DNA of 64,000 nucleotides. It comes from Ursus arctos. Taxonomy: Eukaryota; Chordata; Mammalia; Carnivora; Ursidae. The DNA lies in the NCBI RefSeq assembly GCF_023065955.2, contig NW_026622974.1, positions 28,303,718 through 28,367,717 on the forward strand, given 5' to 3'. The notes beneath the pieces are model-generated. The model saw only the letters and a program-made list of their open reading frames with translations. It did not search any database and was not told the DNA's origin. Numbering within the stretch: position 1 is the stretch's first letter; each line of letters opens with the position of its first letter. Shown here one piece after another: positions 34,900 to 46,479 of the stretch. The position numbers and the translations under genes were made by a program.

Positions 34900-35720
34900 A
34901 AAATGTACTGGGCATTTGTCTGTTGTAAGCATAAGCGCCTTAATATCGTTTAAATAAATGAGGACAAAGAAAGATTTCATATATAAAAATATATAAGACA
35001 AATAAGCAAAAAGAAAATAAAGACTCGTAAATCCAAAATACAGTATGGTTACTTGAGAAAAAACTCCCAACAAGATAGAAAAACTAAAGGAAGGTATAAT
35101 AAAATTAAGAGAAATAGAAAACAGAAGAAACAAAAATATAAAAGGAGAAAGGAGAATGTAGAGGTATCAAGAGTTACAGTCATTCGTCAACTGTAAGGAA
35201 AACCATGTCATAGGTTTGCTCATTCATTTGAAGAGATGAGTAAAGTAGATGTTATAAAAAACTACTAAAAATGAGTCAAAATGTAGCAAAATCAGATAAA
35301 GAGGAAATAGCAGATAGACAATTATGTAAATAATTTAAAAAAAAATTTTCAAAGAATCATGGATAAAAATAGGTCCAGGTCCATCATAGGGCATTCTCTC
35401 AAATTTAAATATAATAAAAACTCTTCCAAAGGTTTAAAAACAATGTATCGCCCCTGCTTCATTTTCTTGAACCAGCATTATCCTGATAGTAAAAGCTGGC
35501 AACAGTACAAAGAAGAGAAAATTACAGAGCAATTTTTCCGTGTGATACAACAATTCTAGGTAAATACTTGATTAGCATAGAACTATTCATTCTCAGAAAA
35601 TAGAATTTAGTCCAGGAGTTAAAGTATGGTATCACGGTATAAAAATCATTAGTATAATACATTGTCATCAGTAGGTTAGAAAAAAATAGATAGATGGTAA
35701 ACTCAATAGATTTTTATGCC
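34900..35720 (+). mobile_element. Old L1 ORF2 relic
   Basis: Plus-strand, decayed ORF2: 'AGAGAAATAGAAAACAGAAG' 'AAACAAAAAT', 'AAAACTCTTCCAAAGG', 'CAGCATTATCCTGATAGTAA' 'AAGCTGGCAACAGT' and 'AAAATTACAGAGCAATTTTT' follow the L1 reverse transcriptase region (…NKLFQKIE…ASITLIPKPDKD…ENYRPISL…). No frame is intact. Confidence 0.6.
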
Positions 35721-36017
35721 CTTTTGTGAGTAAATTTAACGCTGGTTCATTTTAAAAACAAACTGACAACCTCGTAGGTAAAGCGGGAATGGAATGCTCC
35801 ACACTTAGTATGATAAAAATTATCTTAAACTAATAGCCACATCCATACCTAAAGTGGCGATAGACAACCGTTTCCCAAATTGTTGTCCTTTTGAATACCA
35901 ATCTTGCACATTGTTTCCTTAAACAAAGGAAGCTACATGATCAATAACTTTGGGAAAGGCAGCCTTTTCTTGGTGATATACAACTTATTGTGTTTTAAGG
36001 ACTTCAGGAAGGCACGG

Positions 36018-36192
36018 GGGCGGGGGGAGGGCCACATGAAAACATGAGAAGAAGGTGGCCCATTGTAAGACAAGAAAGGAGGGTCTCAGAAGAAATCAAC
36101 CCTGCTGACACCTTGATTTGGGCTTCCAGCCTCCAGAATGTGAAGAAATATAATATAATATCCCTGTCCTGTTTAAAACACTTCAATAAATA
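36018..36192 (+). mobile_element. Old LTR-like 3' fragment
   Basis: 'GAGAAGAAGGTGGCCCATTG', 'GGGTCTCAGAAGAAATCAAC' 'CCTGCTGACACCTTGATTTG' 'GGCTTCCAGCCTCCAGAA' and a following AATA-rich tail match the 3' part of a common old repeat (…CCAACCCTGCTGACACCTTGATCTTGGACTTCCAGCCTCCAGAACTG…). The family name is uncertain; MaLR/ERV-type LTRs share this layout. Confidence 0.6.
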
Positions 36193-36204
36193 ATACTATC
36201 TAAA

Positions 36205-36695
36205 CCTCTTCCCCTGGCCTAGAAGCTACTGCATAATCTGGCCTCTCTTGCTCTTCTTATCTCTTCCTACTCTTCACCTTCTTCATTCACCTCCAACAAC
36301 ACCAGCTTTCTTTCCTTCATTAAATATTTTAAGATCCTTCCTGCATCAGGTCATTTTCACTTTCTATTCCCCCAATCTAAGAGATTCTTCCCATTGATCT
36401 TCATGGGACAGATTTTTCTTATCATTTCAGAGCTCGGCTTAAATATTACCTCCTCCCAGGGGCCTTCCTGATCGCCTTATCTAATGGCCTCCATGCTCAC
36501 AGGATAATAACTTTCCATTTCCTTTCCCTGATTTATTTTCTTCAAAGCACTCATCAGTTCTGAAATGCTCTTGTTTATTTAGGTTTTAAGCTCTACAGTA
36601 GCAGAGACATCTGTTTATCACTGTCTCCCCGGAGGCTGGAATAGTTACTGACTCATTGTAATTACAAATACTATTTGTTAAATGCAGTGTGAAGT
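36205..36695 (+). mobile_element. L2 3' region
   Basis: 'GCATAATCTGGCCTCTCTTG', 'TTTCAGAGCTCGGCTTAAAT' 'ATTACCTCCTCCCAGGGGCC' 'TTCCTGATCGCC', 'TTTAGGTTTTAAGCTCTACA' and 'TCACTGTCTCCCC' match the L2 3' end in sense direction. It is pre-eutherian in age. Confidence 0.8.
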
Positions 36696-36699
36696 GCTC

Positions 36700-36985
36700 C
36701 TTAAAAAGTTTCAATCACTGCTAGTCAGAATATAAGTTGATACCATCTTCGTGAAAAGCAATTTCCTGTTATGTTTCAAAAGATTAATGGTTTTCAAATC
36801 TGTTTATAGAGTAATATTATTTCTAGGAAATTAATTTTAAATATCAGAAGAGGGAGTGAAGATTCTATAGAATTATATCTAATACGCATTATGTATATAT
36901 TATGGTATACAGTGTTGTGTATAATAACAAAATTAGAAACAATTGTCCAACAATGGAGAAATGATGAAAGAAATTACAGTTATTT
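36700..36985 (+). mobile_element. Old L1 (L1ME-like) 3' fragment
   Basis: 'CACTGCTAGTCAGAATATAA' 'GTTGATACCATC', 'ATTTCTAGGAAATTAATTTT', 'AATAACAAAATTAGAAACAA' 'TTGTCCAACAATGGAGAAAT' match the L1 sense order (ACTGCTGGTGGGAGTGTAAATTGG… to …AATGTCCAACAATAGGGGAA). Confidence 0.65.
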
Positions 36986-37039
36986 TCACAGAAAGAACAA
37001 TATTCATTCCACCTTGTTGTAATTATACTTCCAAAAATC

Positions 37040-37290
37040 TCTCCCCCACTGGGTACGATGATGAGACTAGGTGCCCCATATTCCTTTAGCCCCTCGATAG
37101 ACGTTTGACCTAAGCTAGGTCAGTGGAGTCTTTCCCCACATTTGAATCTTGGCAGATTGATAGAAAGGAAGAGTGAGACGGTTGTAGTTTATGAAGCAGA
37201 TGCCTGGATAGGACACTTGAGCAGCTCCTGCTAAGAAGGTTCATCAGGACTGCCTGGCTGATGTCATGGCTGATATCCCACTGGGGTACA
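37040..37290. mobile_element. Unassigned old repeat (weak)
   Basis: 'GTTTGACCTAAGCTAGGTCA' 'GTGGAGTC' and later text resemble the repeat noted at 25.6 kb. Low certainty. Confidence 0.3.
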
Positions 37291-38795
37291 CTGTTCCACC
37301 TTTTTGGTTGTCAAAATATTTAATTACTTCTATATTCATTTGTAAATAGCCATTGCCCCTAAGAGTCCTTCATTGTCCCAGCTAACTCAGCCTTTCCTCC
37401 AGGACCCTGTGGTTGGCCCACCAATCAAGCAAACAGAGAAGTAATACTTAGTTCAGCAGCTTCATGGCTGACATTGATTCTGAAAGATAGGGTGTCCCAT
37501 GCCATTCAGGTTTTTGAATATTTTGAATATCGTTCTTTCTTCCTGTCCTTGCCGAGTCCCTTTGACCTTATGTATTCGCTCATATTTTCCTTTTAATTTT
37601 AGGTTGGCTATGCTAACTCAATTCTTCTCCACCTCCTATATCTATGCCATGCACATCAATTTCACGATACGTATTTTTGCAGACCGTGTTAATAAACAGA
37701 CTGTTAACTTATAGAGTCTTTCAGGATGATAAATTATGGTTACCCATAATTTAAAGATCATACCCATTCTCAATTTACATAATTATTTAGAAAAAAATAG
37801 CATTCTAGCTATCGCTGGTCTTCGCTGTATCACAGGGCTTTACCTGGAGACAATTTGTACGTAAGGCCATGGTAACACAAATGCATTTGCTTTTTAAAGG
37901 CAAAATCTGGGAAACATGGCGGTATTGTCATAGACAGAGTCTTCAGCTAGGTTTACTTTGGATGAATGCTTTGAAAAATACCACATCTCCATGAAATTCT
38001 GGAAAAAAATTCTCACTTCAAAATGCTGAATAATGTTTATAAACCAGAAGACAGAAAGTGTTATGTTCAACAGCCAAACCTCCTGGTGACCCATGGCTCG
38101 CTCTAGACCACGGCTGCACATTTAACACAAGGAGGAAATGCCTCTTCGGACGCTGACTCCCCAGCGTGGAACGTTAAAGGGGGTCATCTACCAGATGTGT
38201 GGATTAAACGCTACACGAAAACATTATTGAAAGTATATAATGAAACTTTTTGAACTTCTTTTTTTTCCCAGAGAAAAAAGAGTGCTGAAGTTATCATAAA
38301 TAAGTGTATTTTGAAGTATTAGAAATTAATAGCCTTGTTAAGTTCACAGTTTGACAATAGGTACAAATTAATTGGGGCCATGTGCTTACCTCTGGCCAGT
38401 TGAATGTACTTTGAATCGTAGGGAGCCTCTGAAATTGTCCCGGACATTCTCTGCTGGCCATCTCTCTCTCTGCATCTTCTGGCCGGACTCAGAGAAGCCA
38501 ATAGAGTATTTGGAGCAACCACTGTAAAGAAGGAGCCTGGGTCCCTGAATCCTCTGGTTGGCTTACTGCCAAGTAGTTAATTGATACAAATGAGAAACCA
38601 ACCTGATCGTGTTAATAAATAATCACACATTCTAGAATACAACACACAAACACATATAAATAAGTATATGCATAATATATAAAAATATACTCGTACTATC
38701 TATAATAAAATACAAAACTCTGCATATGACACAGGTAAAGAAATGTCTTGTGGGACTTGAATGAAGAAAACTCATCTAGAGTAGCTCTAACTCAA
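37291..38795. other. Unique sequence, no gene
   Basis: No recognised repeat. The 37.8-38.2 kb part looks repeat-poor, with some retained CpGs, and could be conserved non-coding DNA. A cluster of (TA)-rich words lies at 38.65-38.71 kb. Confidence 0.4.
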
Positions 38796-38799
38796 GAGC

Positions 38800-38998
38800 C
38801 TTCTTTTCTGGGAAACATCCTCTCACGGCACAGACTTGGTTAGCCCCTGTGTAAAGCCCCGGAAACGTACTGCTCTGATCCCCGTCTGTGCAGTCAGCTC
38901 CCTGTGGCAGGGCTCTGTCGTACTTACTTCTGAATTCCTAGTACTTGCTTAGTGCCTGGGATGCAGCAGTCTTTCAGTAAATGTGTCTGTAAGGAATG
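38800..38998 (+). mobile_element. L2 3' end
   Basis: 'GTGGCAGGGCTCTGTCGTAC', 'TGAATTCCTAGTACTTGCTT' 'AGTGCCTGGGATGCAG' and 'CTTTCAGTAAATGTGTCTGT' match the L2 terminal segment (…GGGCAGGGACTGTGTC…CCCCAGCGCCTAGCACAGTGCCTGG…CTCAATAAATGTTTGTTG). Confidence 0.7.
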
Positions 38999-39607
38999 AC
39001 AGATGAAAAAGAGAAACATTTCACAGTTTGAGAGGGCAGTAGAGGTGAAATTTGTTGGATATTAGAATTCTGATGGATGGAGACTATGATGAGAAAACTG
39101 TTCCGGGCAGAGCAAACAGCATGAGCAAAGGACATAGAAACAGGTTTTAGCAACTTTGTATGAAATGAGCTAGGCTTGAGGTCTCTGTAGATGTAATGGT
39201 GAAGGGGTCTTTGGTATTTTATTTTCATATAGAAACTCCCACTCCCTCATGATTACTGGTACAAGCCTTTGTCTATTGGTATTTGCCTCCATCTTTAATG
39301 TGACTGTGGGCTGTTAGTATATGTATGCAAATTTAGACAATAAGCACAGAGAACAAGGGTAATATTCCAGAGTATAAAACCATGTAAAATTAGTTTCAAA
39401 ATGACAATGACGTCTGTTTGTATAAAACAAATTTGATGAAAATTTCAGTAGCATTAACTTTCTAACCTGATAACATAACTAGGACAAATGCAAAATAAAG
39501 TATCGTAATGGTATTGTAGATATCAAAATAACTTACCAGTAAGATTAGCATTTTGTTAAATAGCAGGCTTTTTACTAATAAATCATGTAAAATCACTGTT
39601 TGTACAA

Positions 39608-39945
39608 AGTATATGTATTTATTAAATGTGTATTATGAGTTAGGCACTATTCTGAGTGCTAGTTATGCATTGCGAATAGAATAAACATGGCCGTTGCCCT
39701 ATATTGAGATTGTTGTATGTTAGGATAGATATGCAAGTAAATAATCAAATGGGGTAAAATAATGGATAACGAGGAGTACTATGAGAAAAAACAAGAGTGT
39801 AGAGGTATAAAATCATGGTAGACACCTATTTGGATAGAATCAGTAGAAGGGCCTTTCTATCAAGGTGACATGTGAGCTAAGACATGAGAGGCAGAGCCAG
39901 GAAGGTATTTTGGGGAGTTGTGTTCTAAGCAGAGTGGTTCCCAAA
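39608..39945 (+). mobile_element. Old repeat of the 'AACAAATATTT...GTGCCAGG' type
   Basis: 'GTATTATGAGTTAGGCACTA' 'TTCTGAGTGCTAG', 'ATATGCAAGTAAATAATCAA', 'TCAAGGTGACATGTGAGCTA' 'AGACATGAGAGG' and 'GTGTTCTAAGCAGAGTGG' follow an ancient 3'UTR-like repeat (L1ME/L1MC-type in my memory). The same family occurs at 53.4-54.1 kb. Confidence 0.55.
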
Positions 39946-40845
39946 TGTCGTTTATCCTAGATATTGATCAGAGTATCTGCCCTTCCTTCTTTCCTTCTCC
40001 AAATATTTAGTGTGTGGATTTATTAGGTAAATCAATGTGTTGGGTGCTTAAAGAGATAAAAAGATGGGCCAGACACATTCCTTATCTCCAAGAAGTTTAG
40101 AGTCAATGGAGGAATTGTAAGTTTGAAGTTATGACTGACAATTGTATGCTGGGGCCAGCTCCCACTGACTTGTCAGGGCTGCTCGTTAAATATTCAAGAA
40201 TTTAGTGGGCTGTGTTGTTCAACAGTTAGCAGCTTGAAATCAGCCATGGCAAGAGTATTTACACTACAATAATTGTCAATCACTAAATCAGGGTGCTTTC
40301 TCCCCCAGAGTGTTGGTGGTCAAATACTTACCAGCACTCCAGTGGTTAGGAGCTTAGCTAACTTAGAAGAGGACCTGGACTGTTCCTTGGCTTTGGGCTC
40401 TACTGTATTCTGTCAGTTGTTTGAATGGAGTCTGACTTTAACAGAGTAAAGGATTACATTATATCTCCATCTCAATTTCAATGATGGCCTTGATAAAAAT
40501 GCTTTCAATGGCATTTAGGGTTGGAAACTTGAAACTGTAAACTTGATAAGATCACAGACAATATGACCATTATTCTCCACTCTACCCTCAGCCTCCACCA
40601 TACCCAGGACCATCACTCACCTGTGTTTGCTCTCCCCGTCACAAAATCCAGGTGTCCAATCCAGCTGTTTTTCTCACAAATATTGTGTAGTATGTCCCAT
40701 CTTTGGTGAAAAATTCTTCCTTTACCTCATACGCCCATCCTTCAATAATTCCATTTTTTCTTTCCTTATTTTCATGTGTGTGCTTTACTCTCTGTCCCAA
40801 AGCCCTTACTTCATTTACTCTTTTGAATCAGCTACTGGCAGCTTT
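39946..40845. other. Unique or very decayed sequence, no gene
   Basis: The first 150 bases ('AATCAATGTGTTGGGTGCTT' 'AAAGAGATAAAAAG') may be another decayed copy of the repeat just upstream. The rest is unassigned. The 117-codon plus-strand frame at 40627-40980 overlaps L2 at its end and is not a gene. Confidence 0.4.
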
Positions 40846-40849
40846 TGTC

Positions 40850-41830
40850 TTCATCGTTCCATTAACTCTTCCTGTGAAGGGCACCGAATATCAAAGGCGA
40901 TTTTCAGTCTTGCCTTCCTCAGCCTTGCACTGGCATTTGACACAGTGATTCATGCCTCTTCAAATACTTGCCTTGGGTAAGAGACACATTCTCCCCATTC
41001 TCGTCCTACTTCACCAGCCACTCCTGAGGCTCCTTGGCTGTATATACTTCCTCCAAATCCCACATTCTAAATTCTGGAGTTCCCCAGAGTCCGGTCGTTG
41101 GAAATTGTTCCTCTCTATTTACTTTCGCTGGTATCAATGTATTGATGACTTTAAAATACTTATCTCCAGACTGACCTATTGAGAGTTCCCAGCCCTCAGC
41201 ATGACAGGAAAAGCCCGTCTATAATCTGGCCTCTGCCTGGCTCTCCAACATCATCTCCTGCTTTTCTCCTGGATCTCCACCTAGGCCTTATTTTTTCTTG
41301 AAGAAACAAAGCTGAGTCTCTCCTCAGGACCTTTCATTTGAAATTTGCACTACTTGGAATACTCTAGCCCTATTTCTTCCATGACTTACGGCCATACTTC
41401 ATTCAAGGTTTGCTCAAATGTCACCTCCCTGACCACCTCATCTAAAATGGTAGCGCCATTAGCTTACAGCAATTTAATTTCCTTCACACTACTTATTATA
41501 ATATTATATATATATCACTATTTAATAGTAAACATGTTGATATATTTTTAAGATATCCGTCAATACACTATTCTCCAATATACAGCATACCACACAGCAT
41601 AAAAGAGAAATGAGGAACACTTGGGGTATAATATAACACAATGTAATATAATAGATCACTAGAACATAAAGTCCTTCAGCAGACAATTTCCTTCTGTAGT
41701 TCCATCGCCTATAAACAGTCCCTGATACATAGTAAGAACTTAAAATATGCTTTTGGAATGACTGAAAAAGATGACCTAAAAACCAGTGATCCTCTTCTAC
41801 TCTTCCTCTGTATTTTTTCATCCTTCCCCC
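40850..41830 (+). mobile_element. L2 with reverse transcriptase remnants
   Basis: Sense-strand L2. The frame near 40.92-40.95 kb gives LALAFDTVIHA, a decayed form of the CR1/L2 reverse transcriptase motif LSxAFDTVDH. Further on are the DNA equivalents of the GVPQGS region ('TTCTGGAGTTCCCCAGAGTC') and of the YADD box, degraded to a 'ATTGATGACTTTAAAATACT' segment near 41.14 kb. After this come 'TCAGGACCTTTCATTTGAAA' and 'CTCAAATGTCACCTCCCTGA' 'CCACC', then, past an AT-rich insertion at about 41.47-41.64 kb, the 3' end 'CCTGATACATAGTAAGAACT'. Multiple stops make it inert. Confidence 0.8.
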
Positions 41831-42419
41831 TCTCCCCAACTGTCTTCCATTGAAGACACCATGCTCACCTCTAGGCCTTAGAGCAGTAATTTATGGGGAC
41901 CAGGATGTGAATCTAGATCTTTTCATTATAGTTTTACTTCAGATACATTTTTTTTTTTCAATTATGGCGCCACCTCAAATTATAGTCTTTTTTAGAGGAA
42001 GCCCGTTCATTTATAACGTAGTTTCCCATCGGCAGTTTCTGGCCACAGGAAGATGCATTAAATATTTACCATGAGCCACTCTATTGGTGCTTGAGATCCA
42101 AAGACAAAACACCTTTCTTATATCCAAGGAACTCTCCGTCTTACACAAGTAAATATGCACAAAAATATTGTGATAATTTCTGACAAAATGGTATACAACC
42201 TGCACAGCAAAACCCTTATATTTAACTTTCAAAAGTCCATTTGCGGGACGAATTTCTGTACATACACACGCAATCACACACACCAAGACACTTCGTAACA
42301 AGCTGGGGTGTACGCAAACTTGATATTCATTTTTCTATTCTTTGAGTGAACTTCAAGGCTGGATGTAACCACAGACACACCTGACCTCAGCAGAAAAAAA
42401 TGTCTCATCTGCTTATTTG
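41831..42419. other. Unique sequence, no gene
   Basis: No repeat or coding signal was recognised. Confidence 0.45.
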
Positions 42420-42920
42420 TCAAATCGAGCTTCAAAATCCGATGCTAGCCTAGGAAATAGCAACCTCATTCCGAGGTGTTGCCACACCGTGCTCGCCTTC
42501 AAAAGAGACGCACTGGGAATGAAAAAGCAAAGCCTTTTTAATTACCCATTTTTTCCAATTTGGAAAAAAATGTTAATACTTGTCCTGCCCTGGGGAATAT
42601 CGGCTAGTCCTTTCACTGACTTGCTTTATCTTTCCGTATACACATTTTTTCCAAGATCATAGTTGGCCTGCGATTGACCTCACAGGTAATTTATTTTGCA
42701 AGCAGTTCATGTTTAATCTGTGTGGCATGACAAATAGCTTTCGTATTATTTAGCTGACTACGATGGAAGTTTGAAAAGGAAATTCTCTTCGACAGGCCGT
42801 GTCAGGGAGCTGCTAGTGCGTTTAATGTGTCCGAGTGCGAAGAGCAGAAACTGTCTGCGTGAGTAATACCACTGGCAACCTCAGCTGTTTGAAGGCACTG
42901 AATTCTTTCATCCTCTGATG
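42420..42920. other. Repeat-poor block, candidate conserved non-coding element
   Basis: No transposon trace. It holds a TTTTTAATTACCCATT homeodomain-like core, a near-palindrome CATTTTTTCCAA/TTGGAAAAAAATG (about 42547-42572), a TGACAAATAG word of the TALE type, and more CpGs than neighbouring unique DNA (for example GTGCGTTTAATGTGTCCGAG TGCGAAG). These are typical of constrained enhancer-like DNA, but constraint cannot be measured from one sequence. The 81-codon frame here has no domain. Confidence 0.35.
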
Positions 42921-43239
42921 CTGCTAACTATGTCTCTCTCTTTTTTTTTGCTGCTGACCGTATCTTAATAAGTACGGTGTTGTCCTTAAGTATTTCAAAA
43001 TCAAGTGTTGATGAAATAATCTCAAGCTTTCAGTATTGCTTTGTAAGAATTTACTTCAAAGGAATTATGGACTTGAAATCATCTTCATCCAAAAAGCAAT
43101 AAACGTTTTATTATAAAATTTAATATCTAACCTCTATAGTCTAGGTTATAGAGGATTTTTTGGTTAACATTCTGAATATAAGAACTACACCAAGGATTGA
43201 AGGTTTAAAATACTCTCTTCATTTACAAATATAGAATAT
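42921..43239. other. Unique sequence, no gene
   Basis: Includes a T9 run at about 42942 and a short inverted repeat CCTCTATA/TATAGAGG near 43131-43155. No gene. Confidence 0.45.
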
Positions 43240-43432
43240 GGGGCACCTGGGTAGCTCAGTGGGTTAAGCGTCTGCCTTCAGCTCAGGTCATGACTCTGGG
43301 GTCCTCGGATCAAGCCCCATGTGGGGCTTCCTCCCACCTGGGAGCCTGCTTTGCCCTCTCCCTCTGCCCCTCCCCTCAGCTTGTGCTCTCTCTCTCTCTC
43401 TCTCTAATAAATGAATAAAATATTTTTAAAAA
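43240..43432 (+). mobile_element. Older carnivore SINE
   Basis: Head GGGGCACCTGGGTAGCTCAG, body CCCTCTGCCCCTCCCCTCAG, a (CT)n run, and tail AATAAATGAATAAAATATTT. I could not define a clean duplication. It is more diverged than the ursid-type copies. Confidence 0.93.
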
Positions 43433-44165
43433 TGCAAGAATAATACTAAAATAGTAATGGTAGATAATATATACAACGGTGATAATACATACATGAATCA
43501 GGTACTCTTTTGCATGTAAATTACCTAAAAACTTTAAGAAATCCTTTGATCAGAGATATATTAGATAATATAATGTTTAACATAAGTAACCAATATTCTT
43601 TAAGTTACACCAGCCTGTAAATTAAAACAAGAATCATAATTAGTTTTCTGTGGAATTTTGTGAAGTTCTCTTTGGAAACAAAGAACACTCTCCCATTCCC
43701 CCTCAGTGGTTTGGGGGCTCTACAAGTGTATCCTACAGATGTGCTCTCAGTAGTGTTCTTGGCTTCTGCTTAGCACCCCCATTTCCCTGCTGCTGACTGC
43801 TGCTCGCTGTGGTGAAATTTCCTGTCACTGCTGGTGCTGGAGCAATGCGTGTCATCAAAATTCATATCTGCAGGGAAAGAGAGAACCCAGTTTCTAACTG
43901 CAAAAGAAAACTGATGACATCAAGGCCATTCACAGTACGAGCTCTCAAAGTCCCACGGAGATTTTACTCAAATGCCATCAATTTTTATCTGCCTTTTTTT
44001 GTTGCACAACGTGAACGCAAAAACTGGACCATCCCCAGAACCAACGACTTCCTTCAACCTCTCCGACCTCACACTGGAACAAACTTGCGCCCTTAAAATC
44101 ATAAAGGGGAAGGCCATCCCAACATTGTTAGATAGCATAATTCTCTAGGAGAACAATAAGTCAAC
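43433..44165. other. Unique sequence, no gene
   Basis: No repeat was recognised. The 95-codon plus-strand frame at 43809-44096 encodes no recognisable domain. CTG-rich words near 43.79-43.84 kb are short. Confidence 0.45.
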
Positions 44166-44179
44166 CTACTGATTTTTAA

Positions 44180-44370
44180 AAAAAGATTTTATTTATTTAT
44201 TTTAGAGAGAGAGATCGGGGAAGAGCAGAGGAAGAGGGAGAGAGAATCTCAAGCAGACTCCATGCTCAGTGTGGAGCCCCACACAGGCCCAATCTCATGA
44301 CCCTGAGATCATGACCTGAGCCAAAATCAAGAGTTGGACATGTAACCAACTGAGCCACCCAGGTCCCCCT
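44180..44370 (-). mobile_element. Older carnivore SINE
   Basis: AAAAAAAGATTTTATTTATT, 'AGAGAATCTCAAGCAGACTC' and the inverse head CCAACTGAGCCACCCAGGTC. The flanking repeats CTACTGATTTTTAA (44166-44179) and CTATTGATTTTTAA (44375-44388) differ at one base. Confidence 0.94.
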
Positions 44371-44388
44371 CCATCTATTGATTTTTAA

Positions 44389-46479
44389 GTCTTGATGGCT
44401 AATTTAGACTTATTGAATAATATTTTTACTGTAATACAGAAAAATACTTGGGATATTGTGATTTATAATAAGAAATATATATTTTGGTCTTTATCCATGG
44501 TTCTGGCACACAGCTCCTTAAAATTTCCGAAAGTAATAAAAGGCATAGAGGCATCTTTTGTTATAATATTTAATCTTTGTTCCCACTTCCTGAAATAACA
44601 CCAGAGTGATAGAAATGAAATGGGTGTCTCTTGTTATTCACAATCAGCCTCTTTCAACCACACCTGAGTTTCTATTACTGAGGCGATTTTTGGAAAGCTG
44701 CTAGATAACCACAGCGTGGGAACTTGTTGCCAAGGGAACCGACTGTGTAATTAGAGGGTGAGAACTTTCAACTCCACCCTCTGACCTTTGAGGAGGGGAG
44801 ACGGGCTGGGAGTTGATTCTGTCACCAATGGCCAACGATTTAATCAAACATGCCTAAATAAAGGGGTTAAGAGAGCTTCCGGGTTGGTGAACATGTGGGG
44901 TGCCAGGAAGGTGGTGCCCAGAGAGGGCATGGAAGCTCAGGGCCCCTTCCCCCCTACCATGCCCTACGCATATCTTCCATCTGGCTATTTCTGAGTTATA
45001 GCTTTGTATAATCAATCAGTAATCTAGGAGGTAAACTGCTTTCCTGAATTCTGTGAGGTGCTCTAGCAAATTAATGGAACCCAAGGCGGGGATGGTGTGG
45101 GTCTTAACAACCTGGACTTGCCGTTGGCATCTGAAGAGAAGCAGGAGGCAGTCTTGCGAGGCTGGGTTCTTAACGTGTGGGATGTGGTGTAACTCTGGGT
45201 AGAGAGTCTCAGATCTGAAATGAATGGTAAGACTTAGCTGGTGTCACAGAGTTATTTGGTATGGGATAAAGAAGAAAAAAACCACGGAGATGGTGACCAG
45301 AATTCTGTGAGTGGGGTCTTGTAATAGAAAAAAATATCTCAATTACTGCGCATTCCAGGTGGAAAGGAGAGATAAGAGGTCTATAGAGAAGATTACTTTC
45401 AAACTATTTCAGTTCCGGAATATTATTTTATAGTTGCGGGAAAATCTAGACAAAGGTTACAATAAAAGCACATCAAAGTCACACCATTTAACTGGTCTAC
45501 AGGCTGAGTACCTCCCCTCCATTTTCATTAAATATCCTTGAATACTGTTGTGTGGTCAGCTCTTAACTGGATAGCTGGTGTGCACATCTTTAGTAGAAAT
45601 AAGCTTCCAGAAAAACTCCGAGGCGGGGCAGAATTTCCTCTATCCTCCCTTTTACCCTAAAGTAAAGGAAGAAGTTCCGCCAAGTACAGAAAATAAGGAG
45701 CATACAGAAAGATGTCAACACTTCCTCCGTGCTGTGGCATACATAATATGGCCTGCGTGTTAGAAGACTGTAGCTAGCATACAGACTTCGGGGAACTGAG
45801 GAAGCTGGAAAGGAAAATGGTGAAGACAAGGGGTAGCTTGAGGGTCCATAGATATCCATAGGCCCCACCAAGCCACCTTAAAGAGATAGACGTATCAAAG
45901 AAAACAAGTTCATTTGCTATGCAGATATCACTTCGAAACAAATCCGTAATTTGATGCTAAAAACAAGTGAAAACCCATGCTGCCAGAGAGTCCCTTTTGA
46001 AGCTAACTTTTGCGCTTAAGGGGGGAGGGGTAGGCAGAACAATAGTGCAGGGTCACTGTTCAAATCATTATATTCTAGAAGCTATTAATAAAATGTTTCT
46101 CCTTTTGGATGATTATGACCAGCACGTTTGCCCAAAGGAAAGTAAGGAAGCTCTCCCAGGCCTCTCGAGTCTTGAGCTAATATAAGAGTAATACAAAGAA
46201 AACAAACGAAACTTTTGGATTATGACATAAAGCAGAAAAAAAAAGGAGATTTTATAAGCAAATTAAAGTTTTGAAGTGAGCAACTCAGATTATGGCTAAT
46301 CGCAGGGAGTATTTTATTTTTCTTGATGTGAGAATAACTTTCTGGCAAGAAAACTCAGTCATGCGGGGCTCCATCGGATTCCACTCCGGAGTAGAGAAGC
46401 CAAGTAGTTTTCCTAAACCACTGAAGTCCCTGAGGACTCAACAGCACAGGTCCCATTCTGTGAAGCTGAGATTTGAGTA
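44389..46479. other. About 2 kb of unique sequence, no gene
   Basis: No transposon was recognised. Frames of 61-93 codons on both strands (for example 45.58-45.87 kb) lack domains and lack a consistent reading direction. The composition is less AT-rich near 44.65-45.2 kb. Confidence 0.45.

Noticed and set aside
36010..36030. G-rich run as a G-quadruplex
   Set aside because: Only three clear G runs in the immediate stretch; a fourth within loop distance is not present.
40627..40980. 117-codon plus-strand frame as a gene
   Set aside because: Its C-terminal end is a decayed L2 reverse transcriptase motif (LALAFDTVIHA), so at least that part is transposon relic.
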